DNA of 64,000 bases from an uncultured Eubacteriales bacterium (lineage in GTDB: Bacteria; Bacillota; Clostridia; Lachnospirales; Lachnospiraceae): assembly GCA_949292785.1 (NCBI GenBank), contig CASFBK010000009.1, positions 124,001 through 188,000 on the forward strand, read 5' to 3'. The position numbers and the translations under genes are program-made. Under the pieces are notes generated by a model, which worked only from the letters and a program-made list of their open reading frames with translations, was not told the DNA's origin and did no database searches. This document shows positions 53,080-61,370 of the stretch, one piece after another; position 1 is the stretch's first letter, and each line of letters starts with the position of its first letter.

Positions 53080-53763
53080 CTACCCCTCTTTTACAATAAT
53101 CAGGGAATAATAGCCTGCTTCCTCCGGTATTTCCTCTGCACTGCGATATATTTTTTCGTTTTCCATGCCGCAGTTTTCTATCATGGATACCTGAACGTTC
53201 CTTTCCTTTAACTGCTCCCTGACTTGTCCCATTTTCTTTCCTGCTTTCATTAAAACACGGGTTCCGGACAGTTTCATCCCTTCTTCAATTCCATATGAGG
53301 ATGGAATAACATGAAGCATCTCGCTGCGCTCTACAAGTCCCTGATTCAGCCTTGCGGACACAGCGCAAAAGGAGGGGATTCCGCTGACGATTTCTGTGTC
53401 ATAGCCTGCCTGCGCTATTTTTTTGTGAACATAGATGTAGGTGGAATAAACGCAGGGGTCGCCCAGAGTTAAAAAGGCAATACTTTTTCCGCTGTCTAAT
53501 ACCTGTGATACCTTTTCAAAAGCGGCGTTATGGCTCTGCGCCAGCTTTTCCTTATCCTTTGTCATTGGCATGTCCACTTCCAGACACTCTTTTTCTGTAA
53601 TTTCCGGTACTGCCTGTTTTACAATTCTGTAGGCTACCGTTTCTTCCTTCTGTTTTCCGGGAACTGCTATGACGTCACATTCCTTTATGAGGCGTACTGC
53701 CTTTAGAGTAAGGAGCTCCGGGTCACCCGGCCCTACTCCGATTCCGTATAATTTTCCTGTCAT
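53080..53763 (-). CDS. cbiL: Cobalt-precorrin-2 C20-methyltransferase
   Basis: 227 residues, tetrapyrrole methylase with LYGIGVGPGDPELLTLKAVRLIKECDVIAVPG, IAFLTLGDPCVYSTYIYVHKKI and VSGIPSFCAVSARLNQGL. It catalyses the first dedicated methylation after cobalt insertion. AAAAGGAGAAATC precedes the ATG. It lies between cbiF and the racemase gene. Confidence 0.96.
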   Translation of the reverse strand: MTGKLYGIGVGPGDPELLTLKAVRLIKECDVIAVPGKQKEETVAYRIVKQAVPEITEKECLEVDMPMTKDKEKLAQSHNAAFEKVSQVLDSGKSIAFLTLGDPCVYSTYIYVHKKIAQAGYDTEIVSGIPSFCAVSARLNQGLVERSEMLHVIPSSYGIEEGMKLSGTRVLMKAGKKMGQVREQLKERNVQVSMIENCGMENEKIYRSAEEIPEEAGYYSLIIVKEG

Positions 53764-53829
53764 GATTTCTCCTTTTTTTGCAAATATGGTAAATGCAGTT
53801 GTCGTGCTTAAACCTAAGACCTTACGTGT

Positions 53830-54522
53830 TTATTCCATAATCATATCCACCAAAGTCTTAATATGAATCTTCATCGTATCCAGACAAGGAACCGGACTTA
53901 CCTCATCATTTAATAAAAGCGGTAATTCCGTACACCCTAATATAACTGCTTCAATACCGTTTTCTTCTTTCATACGCTCTATCATCTTCTGAAAACTTCT
54001 CAATGTGTCTTCCCGTACAATCCCAAGCTCTAACTCAGAGGATATTTTTTCATTGATAAAATCCATTTCCTCCATCGTTGGCACAACAATCTCAATCCCA
54101 CTGTTACAGAATGGCTCTTTGAAGAAGTCACCTGTCATAGTAAAAATAGTGCCCAACAGCCCCAGCTTCCGCTTGTTCCATCGAATTGCTTCGTCTCGTG
54201 TTGCTTCGATAATGCTTACCATTGGAACCGCTGATTGTTCCTTTAGTCTGTCGAATACAATATGAGGTGTATTGGCACTTAACGCCACAAAATCTGCTCC
54301 GCTTTTAATCAGATTATTGATGGCAGCCATGAGATACTCTGTCAATTCATCATATTTTTTCTCACCGCAAAGGTGTAAAACCTCAAATACATTTACACTT
54401 TCAATCGTTAAATTTGGGAAAAAATCCTTTCCTGCCTTCTCCTGCACCCCATAAACGATGTCATGGTAGTAAGGAATGGTTGACTCCGGTCCCATTCCTC
54501 CTACTAAGCCTAATTTTTTCAT
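53830..54522 (-). CDS. Aspartate/glutamate racemase-family protein
   Basis: 230 residues. Two catalytic-type cysteine regions are expected: the first is replaced by ALSANTPHIVFDRL (Asn/Thr instead of Cys-Asn), the second is LGCTELPLLL with Cys. The N-terminus LGLVGGMGPESTIPYYHDI fits the YgeA/RacX broad-specificity amino-acid racemase subfamily. The missing first Cys is typical of some members with other activity. It is embedded between cbiL and cbiD; no cobalamin role is known. Confidence 0.85.
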   Translation of the reverse strand: MKKLGLVGGMGPESTIPYYHDIVYGVQEKAGKDFFPNLTIESVNVFEVLHLCGEKKYDELTEYLMAAINNLIKSGADFVALSANTPHIVFDRLKEQSAVPMVSIIEATRDEAIRWNKRKLGLLGTIFTMTGDFFKEPFCNSGIEIVVPTMEEMDFINEKISSELELGIVREDTLRSFQKMIERMKEENGIEAVILGCTELPLLLNDEVSPVPCLDTMKIHIKTLVDMIME

Positions 54523-54561
54523 ATTTTTACCTCAATCTCTTTTATTTTGGCAAACGGATTT

Positions 54562-55704
54562 TTAACACTGTATCTTTCCTGCCACTTCCTCAAAATCCCC
54601 TGTTCTGCCAAGCTCGCCCTGTTCATTGGAAAACATTACAACTGCTATCTTACATTTCCCATAGCTTCTCTTTTCCAGATAAAATTGCACTTTTTGCAAA
54701 ACCAGTTCCATGGTTTGTTCCAGATACCCGGCTTTTTTCAGCAGACGCAGTCCTTCCTCTGTAGTGACTGCATTCATTATCTTTTGCAATACATCAGCGT
54801 CAGCCCCGGCAACTGCCGCATTGGCGCATAAAATCTCCATGCGGGCATCCGCGTTTCTGGAATGGGTGTTCATGATTCCCCCCGCGACCTTGATAAACTT
54901 TCCGATATGGGCCACAAAAAGAATATTTTCCACGCCCAGCTCTACCGCCATGTCAATAGTATCTCCCACAAAATTGCTGCACTTTATCGCCGCTTTCAGG
55001 TCAAAGGGAAAGTTTTCTCTTAAAAATTCTCTTCCGTAATTTCCCGGTGTTATCACAAGGCTTTTGTGCCCTGTCTGCACCTGCTGTTTCAGTTCTACCC
55101 GGATACTGGCAAGAAGAGCCGCTTCACTCATTGGTTCCACAATTCCTGTGGTTCCTAAGATGGAGATTCCACCCATGATGCCAAGTCTGGGATTAAAGGT
55201 CCTTTCTGCGGTCTTTTCTCCTTCGGGCACAGAAATTTCTACCAGAAGTCCGCCCTGATATCCACTTTTTCGGCAGACCTGCTCCAACTCTTCTGTAATC
55301 ATCTGCCTTGGCACCTTATTGATGGCAGGACTTCCTACCTGCTGTTCTAATCCCGGCTTTGTTACGACACCTACGCCTTTTCCTCCAGTAATCTCTATTC
55401 CAGTCTGCTCACGTTTTGATACCTTTGCATAAATCCAGAGCTTATCTGTTACATCCGGGTCATCCCCTGCATCTTTTTCTATCGCACAGGAAACACTATC
55501 TGTTGTTTTTTCAATGTCTAAGACTTCCAGATGCAATTTGATGCCCTTAGGTGTCATTAAACTTACATAAGCAATGTCTGCTTCCGCAAGCAGCATAAGA
55601 GCTGCCGCTTTTGAAGCGGCAGCCGCACAGCTTCCGGTGGTATAGCCCATACGGAGCTTTTTATTATCTTTTATAATGTATTGATTTTCTAATCCGTTCT
55701 TCAT
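54562..55704 (-). CDS. cbiD: Cobalt-precorrin-5B C1-methyltransferase
   Basis: About 380 residues. It has LRMGYTTGSCAAAASKAAALML, GIMGGISILGTTGIVEPMSEAAL, LVITPGNYGREF and NFVGDTIDMAVELGVENILFVAHIGKFIKVAGG. It methylates C1 in the anaerobic pathway. The start is uncertain: ATG 55704 is chosen, ATG 55716 is possible, and no clear ribosome binding site is seen. First gene of the ring-synthesis run cbiD-racemase-cbiL-F-G-H-JET. Confidence 0.93.
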   Translation of the reverse strand: MKNGLENQYIIKDNKKLRMGYTTGSCAAAASKAAALMLLAEADIAYVSLMTPKGIKLHLEVLDIEKTTDSVSCAIEKDAGDDPDVTDKLWIYAKVSKREQTGIEITGGKGVGVVTKPGLEQQVGSPAINKVPRQMITEELEQVCRKSGYQGGLLVEISVPEGEKTAERTFNPRLGIMGGISILGTTGIVEPMSEAALLASIRVELKQQVQTGHKSLVITPGNYGREFLRENFPFDLKAAIKCSNFVGDTIDMAVELGVENILFVAHIGKFIKVAGGIMNTHSRNADARMEILCANAAVAGADADVLQKIMNAVTTEEGLRLLKKAGYLEQTMELVLQKVQFYLEKRSYGKCKIAVVMFSNEQGELGRTGDFEEVAGKIQC

Positions 55705-55740
55705 AATACTTATCATACCATTGGTGTGAAAGGCTTGCAA

Positions 55741-55850
55741 GAAAAAGAATCATTTTCAAAGCCCTGCCAGCATCATACACATCAACTGGTCTCTTCGCAC
55801 GGCATCCTCTTTTCCTTTGACATCTTGAGAACTCCTCATTATAATACAAC
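55741..55850 (-). promoter_or_regulatory. Upstream region of the cbiD operon
   Basis: TATAAT lies at 55843-55838 on the minus strand, but no good -35 is visible. GAGGAG follows, then a 13-codon frame starting at 55823. A CCAG/CTGG hairpin is possible. I see no cobalamin riboswitch core. A longer minus-strand frame (55664-55879) has no convincing features. Confidence 0.35.
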
Positions 55851-55885
55851 GAAAAAACAGTGCATGCATTTCTACACACACTGTT
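55851..55885 (-). terminator. Terminator of the glucanase gene
   Basis: AACAGTG...CACTGTT followed on the minus strand by TTTT, 24 bp after the glucanase stop. It separates the glucanase from the cbiD operon. Confidence 0.75.
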
Positions 55886-55908
55886 CTTCTCTTTTTACAA
55901 TATCTAAT

Positions 55909-58900
55909 TTACCACTTCAAATCAACAATCAATCCGGTTGGATTGGTGTAATGTAGTAAGGTACTATAATCAAATACATCATCATAGCAGAATCCATATG
56001 CATCTCCATTGACACTGTGGTCATGCCAGAACTTTGCATAATAGTTGCATGGAGCCTGCTGATAGAAGTACTGTGCATTTGACCACTGCTCCGGATTCAG
56101 TGCAACGCCGCGGTTTAATGCCGCACACAACTGTGCTTCTACTACTTTTTCCATTGTTGTACCGGAATCTAAGGTTCCTTTTCCTTCGAATACATCCTGA
56201 GTGGTTGGCTTATGTACAACGATGTCACTTGCTCCGCCATCTTTGCTAAATATCATATCGTCTCCCACTACACGACCGCGGAATTCTCCAGCTTCACACT
56301 GGAATACCAGGTCTTTGGTGCGGTAGGTATCCCATACCAGATTAATATATTCGTCAAAATAGTTTCCATTCGCCTGTCCTGCGTTAAAGGTGGACTTGCA
56401 AGGCGCTACGATACGGTACTCATTGATAAGGCTCTTAAATGCTTCCGGAACTTCTGAAGCAAATGCACTATAAATTTCGTCTCTTGTTCCTACGTCACCA
56501 ACTGTTTTGTCATAAACATCGGAATCGCCCGGAACACGGTCATAACCACCTTCTCCAAACAAACGGGTTACAACTGGGAAACAGAAATTATCTACACGTG
56601 TTGTATTGCCCCAGTATTCACCATTTTTCAGAGTAAACTCAATAAACTCAAAGTACACATCCTGATTTGGGTCGCTTGGGTTATTCAGGTCAGGTCCTGC
56701 AAATCCCATATTTCCGTTTATATCCTGATTGATGGTAACGTAAACAGGAGAACCATAGCTTAAATACATTCTTCCTGAAACTATATTGGGAAGGGATACC
56801 CAGTTTGCTTCTGCTAAGCTGTAATAAATATCAGCACACTTTCTATCCCCTTTTTGAATAGTATTCAATGCTGTGGTTGCTTCCACTAAATTGCCATCCT
56901 TATCTACATAGCAGAGTTTTCCTGTTTCCGGATGATAACCTACTACCAACCAATAAATCTCGCTGTCGCTGAATTTTCCATTTGTTTTATTGTTCAGCCG
57001 TAAGGTCATAGCTCCATTGCCTGTTGGAACGGTTGGAAGAGTTCCGGTATTCCCTGTACTTCCAGCCTCTTCTTTAACAGTACCATATATCTCTGCTTCA
57101 TAGAGAGAGTAGCCATATGGCAATGCTCTTTCGATTCCTTGAATCTTCACATAACGAGCGTCTACTCCGGCAAAGGAACTTTTCTCAACACCGCCTGCTC
57201 CATTTTCCTGAGTTGCTACTGTCTTATACTGGTTTCCATCTGTGGACACCTGAATCTCGTATTTCTTTCCGTATGCTGCTTCCCAATTCAATACTACTTC
57301 ACTGATATGACATGTTGCTCCTAAATCAATCACAGCCCATGCATCATCAGCAAAATTAGAAGACCATCTGGTATCTGCATTGCCATCTACCATATTTGCA
57401 GCCGGATAACTATCGTTTTCCACACCGGAAACAGTTACCTGTTTTCCTGTTGCCAGATTTACTGTAGCAACCGGTACTTCTGGAGATGTGGTTCCGCTCT
57501 GATTCTCATCACTTTCTGCTGGTAAAACAAATGTTTCCCACTGGGTATCCAGTGCTCCGTTTCCCAGATTATAAGTAAAGAAGTATTCAATGGTATCTCC
57601 TGTGGAAAGTCCTGTTACCTGATAGGTATAGTTTCCATTTCCATCAGACTGCATTCCTACATTTACCTGTCCGCCACCGTTCACTTTATAATGAACATCT
57701 GCGAACGTTGCTCCATTTACATAGAATTCTACGGTTCCATCCGTTCTCTTCAATCCGCATACCTCGTCACCTCTTACATTTGTAACAGAGGAAGACGGTG
57801 TCTCTGGCTCTACCGGTATCTCCGGGTCCACCGGTGTCTCCGGCTCTACCGGTGTCTCCGTATCTGCCGGCGCTTCTGTGGTATTGTTGGTATATGTGCT
57901 ATTGGTACTCTCCGGATCCTGATATACACGTACATAATCTACCTGCATATTAGCCGGAATATCTCCCGGATTTGGAGTCACTCCTCCATCAAACCATCCG
58001 CCTACTGCAAGATTCATAACAATATAAAATTCCTGGTCAAATGGTGCTCCTGAAGTTTCCCCATTTGCAGTTGTAAACCATTTATCACTGCTGATTGCAG
58101 AATAACAGGTGCCATCTACATACCATTTAATCATATCCTGTTCCCAGACAACACTGTAAACATGCCAGTCGGTCATGTCTGTTCCTTCCGGGAAGGTATA
58201 TGCATTACTTAAATTCCTATTTCCTGGATAAGTTCCACCAAAATGAATGGTTCCATACACATTATCGGGATATCTTCCCTTTGCTTCCATAACATCCAGC
58301 TCGCCAGATGCCGCCCATGTACCATAGCTTTCATCATTTGGAAGCATCCAGAGTGCCGGCCATACGCCCTGCCCTGTCGGCAGTTTTGCACGGAAATCAA
58401 TTCTTCCATATTTAAATGTAAACTTGTCTTTGGAAGTTATTTTTCCAGAAGAATACTGTGCTACACGATTTGGGTCAATTTCCGGGAAAGTAGTCGGTTC
58501 TTCATACGCAGTTAGATTCAGGCTGCCGTCCTTGACAGATACATTCTTCTCGCTGTCCGTATAGTATTCCAACTCAGCATTTCCCCACCCCCATGTATTC
58601 GGGTCACTATTCAAATAATATCCTGTATTATAATTCCATGCACCGGTATTCAGTGCATCTCCCTTGAATTCTTCGCCCCAGATATAATTCCATCCTTCAA
58701 TCTGGGCATTTTCTGATGTTCCAAGCTCCAATGGTGCAAAGTCTTCCGGATTTGGTCTTGGTGCATGCGGATTTCCTACAAAATTGTAGTATACATAATT
58801 ATCTCCGATTGCTCCTCCTGCCTGTCCATTTGTCGGATATCCAATACGCAGCTGCATATCCTCCTGAATTGGCTGGAACCATAATCCATAAATACCGTCT

Positions 58901-59967
58901 ACCCAGTAGCCCCACTGGTTTTTTTCATTTATATCACTGTAGCCATTTCCCTGATAGATAAATCCACTCTGATTGTAGTCAGCCAGATTTACCCATGTAC
59001 CATCCTTGTATACTTCATACACGAAATTTCCAAGCTCTGAATTCACCGGATAAGTTCCATCAATACGTGGAAGTGGTATACCGATTGCTCCTGATTCGCC
59101 TGCTGTATAAGTTGTCTGGTCCGCAGATAATTTGTACTCTGTTCTGACCGGCTCGCTATACTTAATCGTATAATCCAGATATACCTGTGGAGAGGTCTTA
59201 GATTCCAGTCTTACCTTCGTAGTCTTTTCTACCTGAAACCAATATCCTCCATCTCCATCCCAGAACTGTCCGAAATTCTGGTCATAAATCCATCCGCTTG
59301 CTGCATTATTATTAATATCAATCCATGCCGACTGTTCCTCAGACCATACGGACACCTTTAAATCCTCAGCTACCTGCTCATACTTTATACTACTGTCTCC
59401 ATTAAATGTGGGATAGGTAAATCCTATGCTTCCGGTTACTCCCGCCTCAAGCTCAGGTCCCTGCGTAGCTGTCATAGATGTAATTACTGTTTTATCTAAC
59501 TTATGAAACTCCAAAGTATAATCCAATGTAACTTCCGGATTTGCCTTAGATGCCAACTGCAGATATGTATTCTCAGATACTTTAAACCAGTATCCACTAA
59601 ATCCACTGTCATTCCAATGTCCCCAGTTATTGTTATAAACAAAACTGCTGACAGTATCGATATCTTTCCAGACTCCATCTACTTTTACATTTACCTGCAA
59701 ATCTCCTGCTACATCAGAAAATGATGCAGCTCCGCCGTTAAACACTGGCATCACAAATCCATAACTGGCGTCTTCCACCCCTGAACCAGTCATAACCGGT
59801 CCATCATTCGTAGAATAATAATCCATTGATGTAATGGTCGTTCCACTTGCCGCCATTACAAACCTCCCTGTTGGCATAATAAGTCCGGCTACCATGGCAA
59901 AAAGCACCAACACCCCTAGCGCTCTTTTCCATTTTCTGGCACCGGATGCCAAAAACTTTTGCAACAT
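55909..59967 (-). CDS. Secreted multidomain beta-1,3-glucanase with GH16 and GH64 catalytic domains
   Basis: 1352 residues. A signal peptide (about 1-40) is followed by three related beta-sandwich modules (about 43-155, 160-272, 276-398), each with a GYWF/YWF core, then GH16 (about 425-683) with catalytic GELDVMEA (Glu556, Asp558, Glu561). A Pro/Glu/Thr hexapeptide linker follows (about 700-727), then a CBM56-like module (about 728-815), an F5/8-type domain (about 834-963) and GH64 (about 985-1352, ending AYGFCYDDVFDY...NPTG). It should cleave laminarin/curdlan-type glucans outside the cell, endo-acting by GH16 and releasing oligosaccharides by GH64. No anchor motif is visible. Strong AAGGAGGAG site. 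Confidence 0.88.
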   Translation of the reverse strand: MLQKFLASGARKWKRALGVLVLFAMVAGLIMPTGRFVMAASGTTITSMDYYSTNDGPVMTGSGVEDASYGFVMPVFNGGAASFSDVAGDLQVNVKVDGVWKDIDTVSSFVYNNNWGHWNDSGFSGYWFKVSENTYLQLASKANPEVTLDYTLEFHKLDKTVITSMTATQGPELEAGVTGSIGFTYPTFNGDSSIKYEQVAEDLKVSVWSEEQSAWIDINNNAASGWIYDQNFGQFWDGDGGYWFQVEKTTKVRLESKTSPQVYLDYTIKYSEPVRTEYKLSADQTTYTAGESGAIGIPLPRIDGTYPVNSELGNFVYEVYKDGTWVNLADYNQSGFIYQGNGYSDINEKNQWGYWVDGIYGLWFQPIQEDMQLRIGYPTNGQAGGAIGDNYVYYNFVGNPHAPRPNPEDFAPLELGTSENAQIEGWNYIWGEEFKGDALNTGAWNYNTGYYLNSDPNTWGWGNAELEYYTDSEKNVSVKDGSLNLTAYEEPTTFPEIDPNRVAQYSSGKITSKDKFTFKYGRIDFRAKLPTGQGVWPALWMLPNDESYGTWAASGELDVMEAKGRYPDNVYGTIHFGGTYPGNRNLSNAYTFPEGTDMTDWHVYSVVWEQDMIKWYVDGTCYSAISSDKWFTTANGETSGAPFDQEFYIVMNLAVGGWFDGGVTPNPGDIPANMQVDYVRVYQDPESTNSTYTNNTTEAPADTETPVEPETPVDPEIPVEPETPSSSVTNVRGDEVCGLKRTDGTVEFYVNGATFADVHYKVNGGGQVNVGMQSDGNGNYTYQVTGLSTGDTIEYFFTYNLGNGALDTQWETFVLPAESDENQSGTTSPEVPVATVNLATGKQVTVSGVENDSYPAANMVDGNADTRWSSNFADDAWAVIDLGATCHISEVVLNWEAAYGKKYEIQVSTDGNQYKTVATQENGAGGVEKSSFAGVDARYVKIQGIERALPYGYSLYEAEIYGTVKEEAGSTGNTGTLPTVPTGNGAMTLRLNNKTNGKFSDSEIYWLVVGYHPETGKLCYVDKDGNLVEATTALNTIQKGDRKCADIYYSLAEANWVSLPNIVSGRMYLSYGSPVYVTINQDINGNMGFAGPDLNNPSDPNQDVYFEFIEFTLKNGEYWGNTTRVDNFCFPVVTRLFGEGGYDRVPGDSDVYDKTVGDVGTRDEIYSAFASEVPEAFKSLINEYRIVAPCKSTFNAGQANGNYFDEYINLVWDTYRTKDLVFQCEAGEFRGRVVGDDMIFSKDGGASDIVVHKPTTQDVFEGKGTLDSGTTMEKVVEAQLCAALNRGVALNPEQWSNAQYFYQQAPCNYYAKFWHDHSVNGDAYGFCYDDVFDYSTLLHYTNPTGLIVDLKW
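57786..57870 (-). repeat. 18-bp repeat coding the Pro/Glu/Thr linker of the glucanase
   Basis: Repeated CTCTACCGGTGTCTCCG-like units on the plus strand encode TPVEPE, TPVDPE, IPVEPE and TPSSS. The repeat joins the GH16 domain to the CBM56-like module. Confidence 0.8.
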
Positions 59968-60280
59968 AAATCTCCTCCTTATAATTAATTATTTTTTTAG
60001 ACTGAAAATTCAATCTCTTTGTATTATACGTTTCTCTTTTTCTGAAAAAAGTATCTTTTTTTATACCAAGTATTCTTTTTTTATAATCAGTTTCCATTTT
60101 CTTCTTTTTCACCATATTTCGCCCTATTCTTTTCAAAAAATCATGTCATTCTATATAAAAAATAATATATATAACACCCAAAATCATACATACAATACAA
60201 AGAAATTATCTTCACGCAAAAAAATCGTGCACATACAAATCTTATCTCTACATGAATTCTGTGTAATTTTTTTTGCTCTC
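59968..60280. promoter_or_regulatory. Upstream region of the glucanase gene
   Basis: Very AT-rich. On the minus strand TATAAT at 60028-60023 is a likely -10, with a weak T-rich -35. Two direct copies of AAGTAT-C/TC-TTTTTTTATA (about 60049-60067 and 60068-60086) lie just upstream and could be an activator site. No gene is seen. Confidence 0.4.
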
Positions 60281-60309
60281 TTGCATCTTTCTTATTACTA
60301 TGCTACAAT
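60281..60309 (+). promoter_or_regulatory. SigmaA promoter of the queuine-salvage operon
   Basis: TTGCAT (60281-60286), a 17-bp spacer and TACAAT (60304-60309) with a TG one base before the -10 (extended form TGCTACAAT). The transcript would start about 15 bp before the riboswitch. Confidence 0.75.
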
Positions 60310-60329
60310 GAGAAACGCTAAAAACTACA

Positions 60330-60372
60330 TAAGACAGTTCGTGACCATCCTGTCTCTAAACAAAACTACGGA
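60330..60372 (+). ncRNA. PreQ1-I riboswitch aptamer
   Basis: Stem AGACAG/CTGTCT encloses loop TTCGTGACCATC and is followed by the A-rich tail CTAAACAAAACTAC. This matches the small preQ1 class I fold (P1 hairpin, then an A-rich strand that docks in the minor groove and pairs back to the loop), close to the Thermoanaerobacter tengcongensis form. It is followed by a hairpin and an intrinsic terminator, and the downstream genes handle queuosine precursors. No covariance search could be run. Confidence 0.82.
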
Positions 60373-60419
60373 TTCAGCAGAAGGTAATGCCTTCTGTTTC
60401 TATTGTTATATTATGGATG

Positions 60420-60450
60420 GACACGTTTTTACCCAAAGCGTGTCTTTTTT
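60420..60450 (+). terminator. Terminator / expression platform after the preQ1 riboswitch
   Basis: GACACG (60420-60425) pairs with CGTGTC (60439-60444), followed by TTTTTT. Another hairpin, CAGAAGG/CCTTCTG (about 60378-60396), lies between it and the aptamer. The terminator lies about 100 bp before the first gene, so ligand-dependent read-through is likely. Confidence 0.75.
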
Positions 60451-60552
60451 ATTTGCCAGAAAAGAGCCGTCGCAGAACTCATGAAAAAATGGAAAAGTTC
60501 TGCGAAAATCTTTACGAGAAAATGGTTGTACATACGAACAGAAAGGACTATT

Positions 60553-61278
60553 ATGACAGAAACTTTTGACCCCATCCGTTATTCTGTGATAACGGAGAAA
60601 AATCCAAGAGAAATTGTAATGCTGCGAGGCTCCGGCTGTGTCTGGAAACGCTGCCGCTTCTGCGACTATCACCTGGACAAATCCTCTGATGAAGCTGCAA
60701 ATTTTGCCCTGAACCAGAAACAGTTATTGCAGATAACCGGACAATATCATAAGCTGGAGGTCATCAACTCCGGCAGCTTTGTAGACTTAGATGAGCAGAC
60801 CATCGCTCTTATCGAAGAGATTTGTCTGAAAAAAAATATCACTGAAATTCACTTCGAATGTCATTGGATGCACCGGGAGGCAATTCCTGCCTTTCGGGAA
60901 CGTTTTTCGAAAAAAGGTATTACACTGAAGCTGAAAATCGGTGTAGAAACCTTTGATTCCCTGTTTCGGGAAAGCTATCTGGTAAAGGGAATTGATACCG
61001 ATTCTCCTGCTGAAATTGCTGAATTTTTTGACGAAGTCTGTCTGTTACAGGGAATTCCCGGACAAACCCTTGAGAGCATGGAGCAGGATATTAAAACAGG
61101 ACTTAATTTTTTTGAACGTGTCTGCGTCAATATCATGGTGGAAAACCGGATGCCAATTAAGCCTGACCCACGGGTAATTGCGCTATTTCGGGAGCATCTG
61201 TATCCACGCTATATTGACAATCCGCGGGTAGATATTTTAATGGAAAATACAGATTTTGGAGTAGGAGGAACGCCATGA
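60553..61278 (+). CDS. queL: Radical SAM protein, probable queuine lyase QueL
   Basis: 242 residues. The cluster motif is C29-x4-C34-x2-C37 (GCVWKRCRFCDYH), unlike the usual Cx3Cx2C. Then come INSGSFVDLDEQTI, IHFECHWMHREAIPAF and KIGVETFD. It is followed by the YhhQ precursor transporter and preceded by a preQ1 riboswitch. In Clostridioides difficile a radical SAM subgroup (QueL) converts queuine to preQ1, so that is the likely reaction; the exact identity is inferred from context. The start at 60553 follows AAAGGAC; the frame to 60403 would run through the terminator. Confidence 0.8.
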   Translation: MTETFDPIRYSVITEKNPREIVMLRGSGCVWKRCRFCDYHLDKSSDEAANFALNQKQLLQITGQYHKLEVINSGSFVDLDEQTIALIEEICLKKNITEIHFECHWMHREAIPAFRERFSKKGITLKLKIGVETFDSLFRESYLVKGIDTDSPAEIAEFFDEVCLLQGIPGQTLESMEQDIKTGLNFFERVCVNIMVENRMPIKPDPRVIALFREHLYPRYIDNPRVDILMENTDFGVGGTP

Positions 61279-61370
61279 AACAAAGTTTCATATCGAAATG
61301 CGTTCCGACGAGTTGGCAGGTGACGCAAAGCGGTGCGTGCCGTTACATTGAGATAGGAGGAACCAAATAA
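61275..61370 (+). CDS. 31-codon small ORF coupled between queL and the precursor transporter
   Basis: ATG at 61275 overlaps the queL stop (ATGA) and is preceded by AGGAGG with 6-base spacing. The TAA at 61368 overlaps the transporter ATG (TAATG). The peptide begins MKQSFISKCVPTSW and has two cysteines; no helix or signal stands out. The nucleotide sequence can also fold (GGCA...TGCC with CGC/GCG inside), so it may be an RNA element rather than a gene. Not recognised. Confidence 0.45.
   Translation: MKQSFISKCVPTSWQVTQSGACRYIEIGGTK

Noticed and set aside
55664-55879. 71-residue minus-strand ORF before cbiD, and a 13-codon frame with a GAGGAG site at 55823
   Set aside because: The long frame overlaps the cbiD start without a family pattern; for the short one the GAGGAG would sit at the transcript start if TATAAT is the -10, so both are likely chance.
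60403-60552. N-terminal extension of the radical SAM protein
   Set aside because: It would translate the terminator hairpin and spacer; the ATG at 60553 has a ribosome binding site and begins the conserved sequence.
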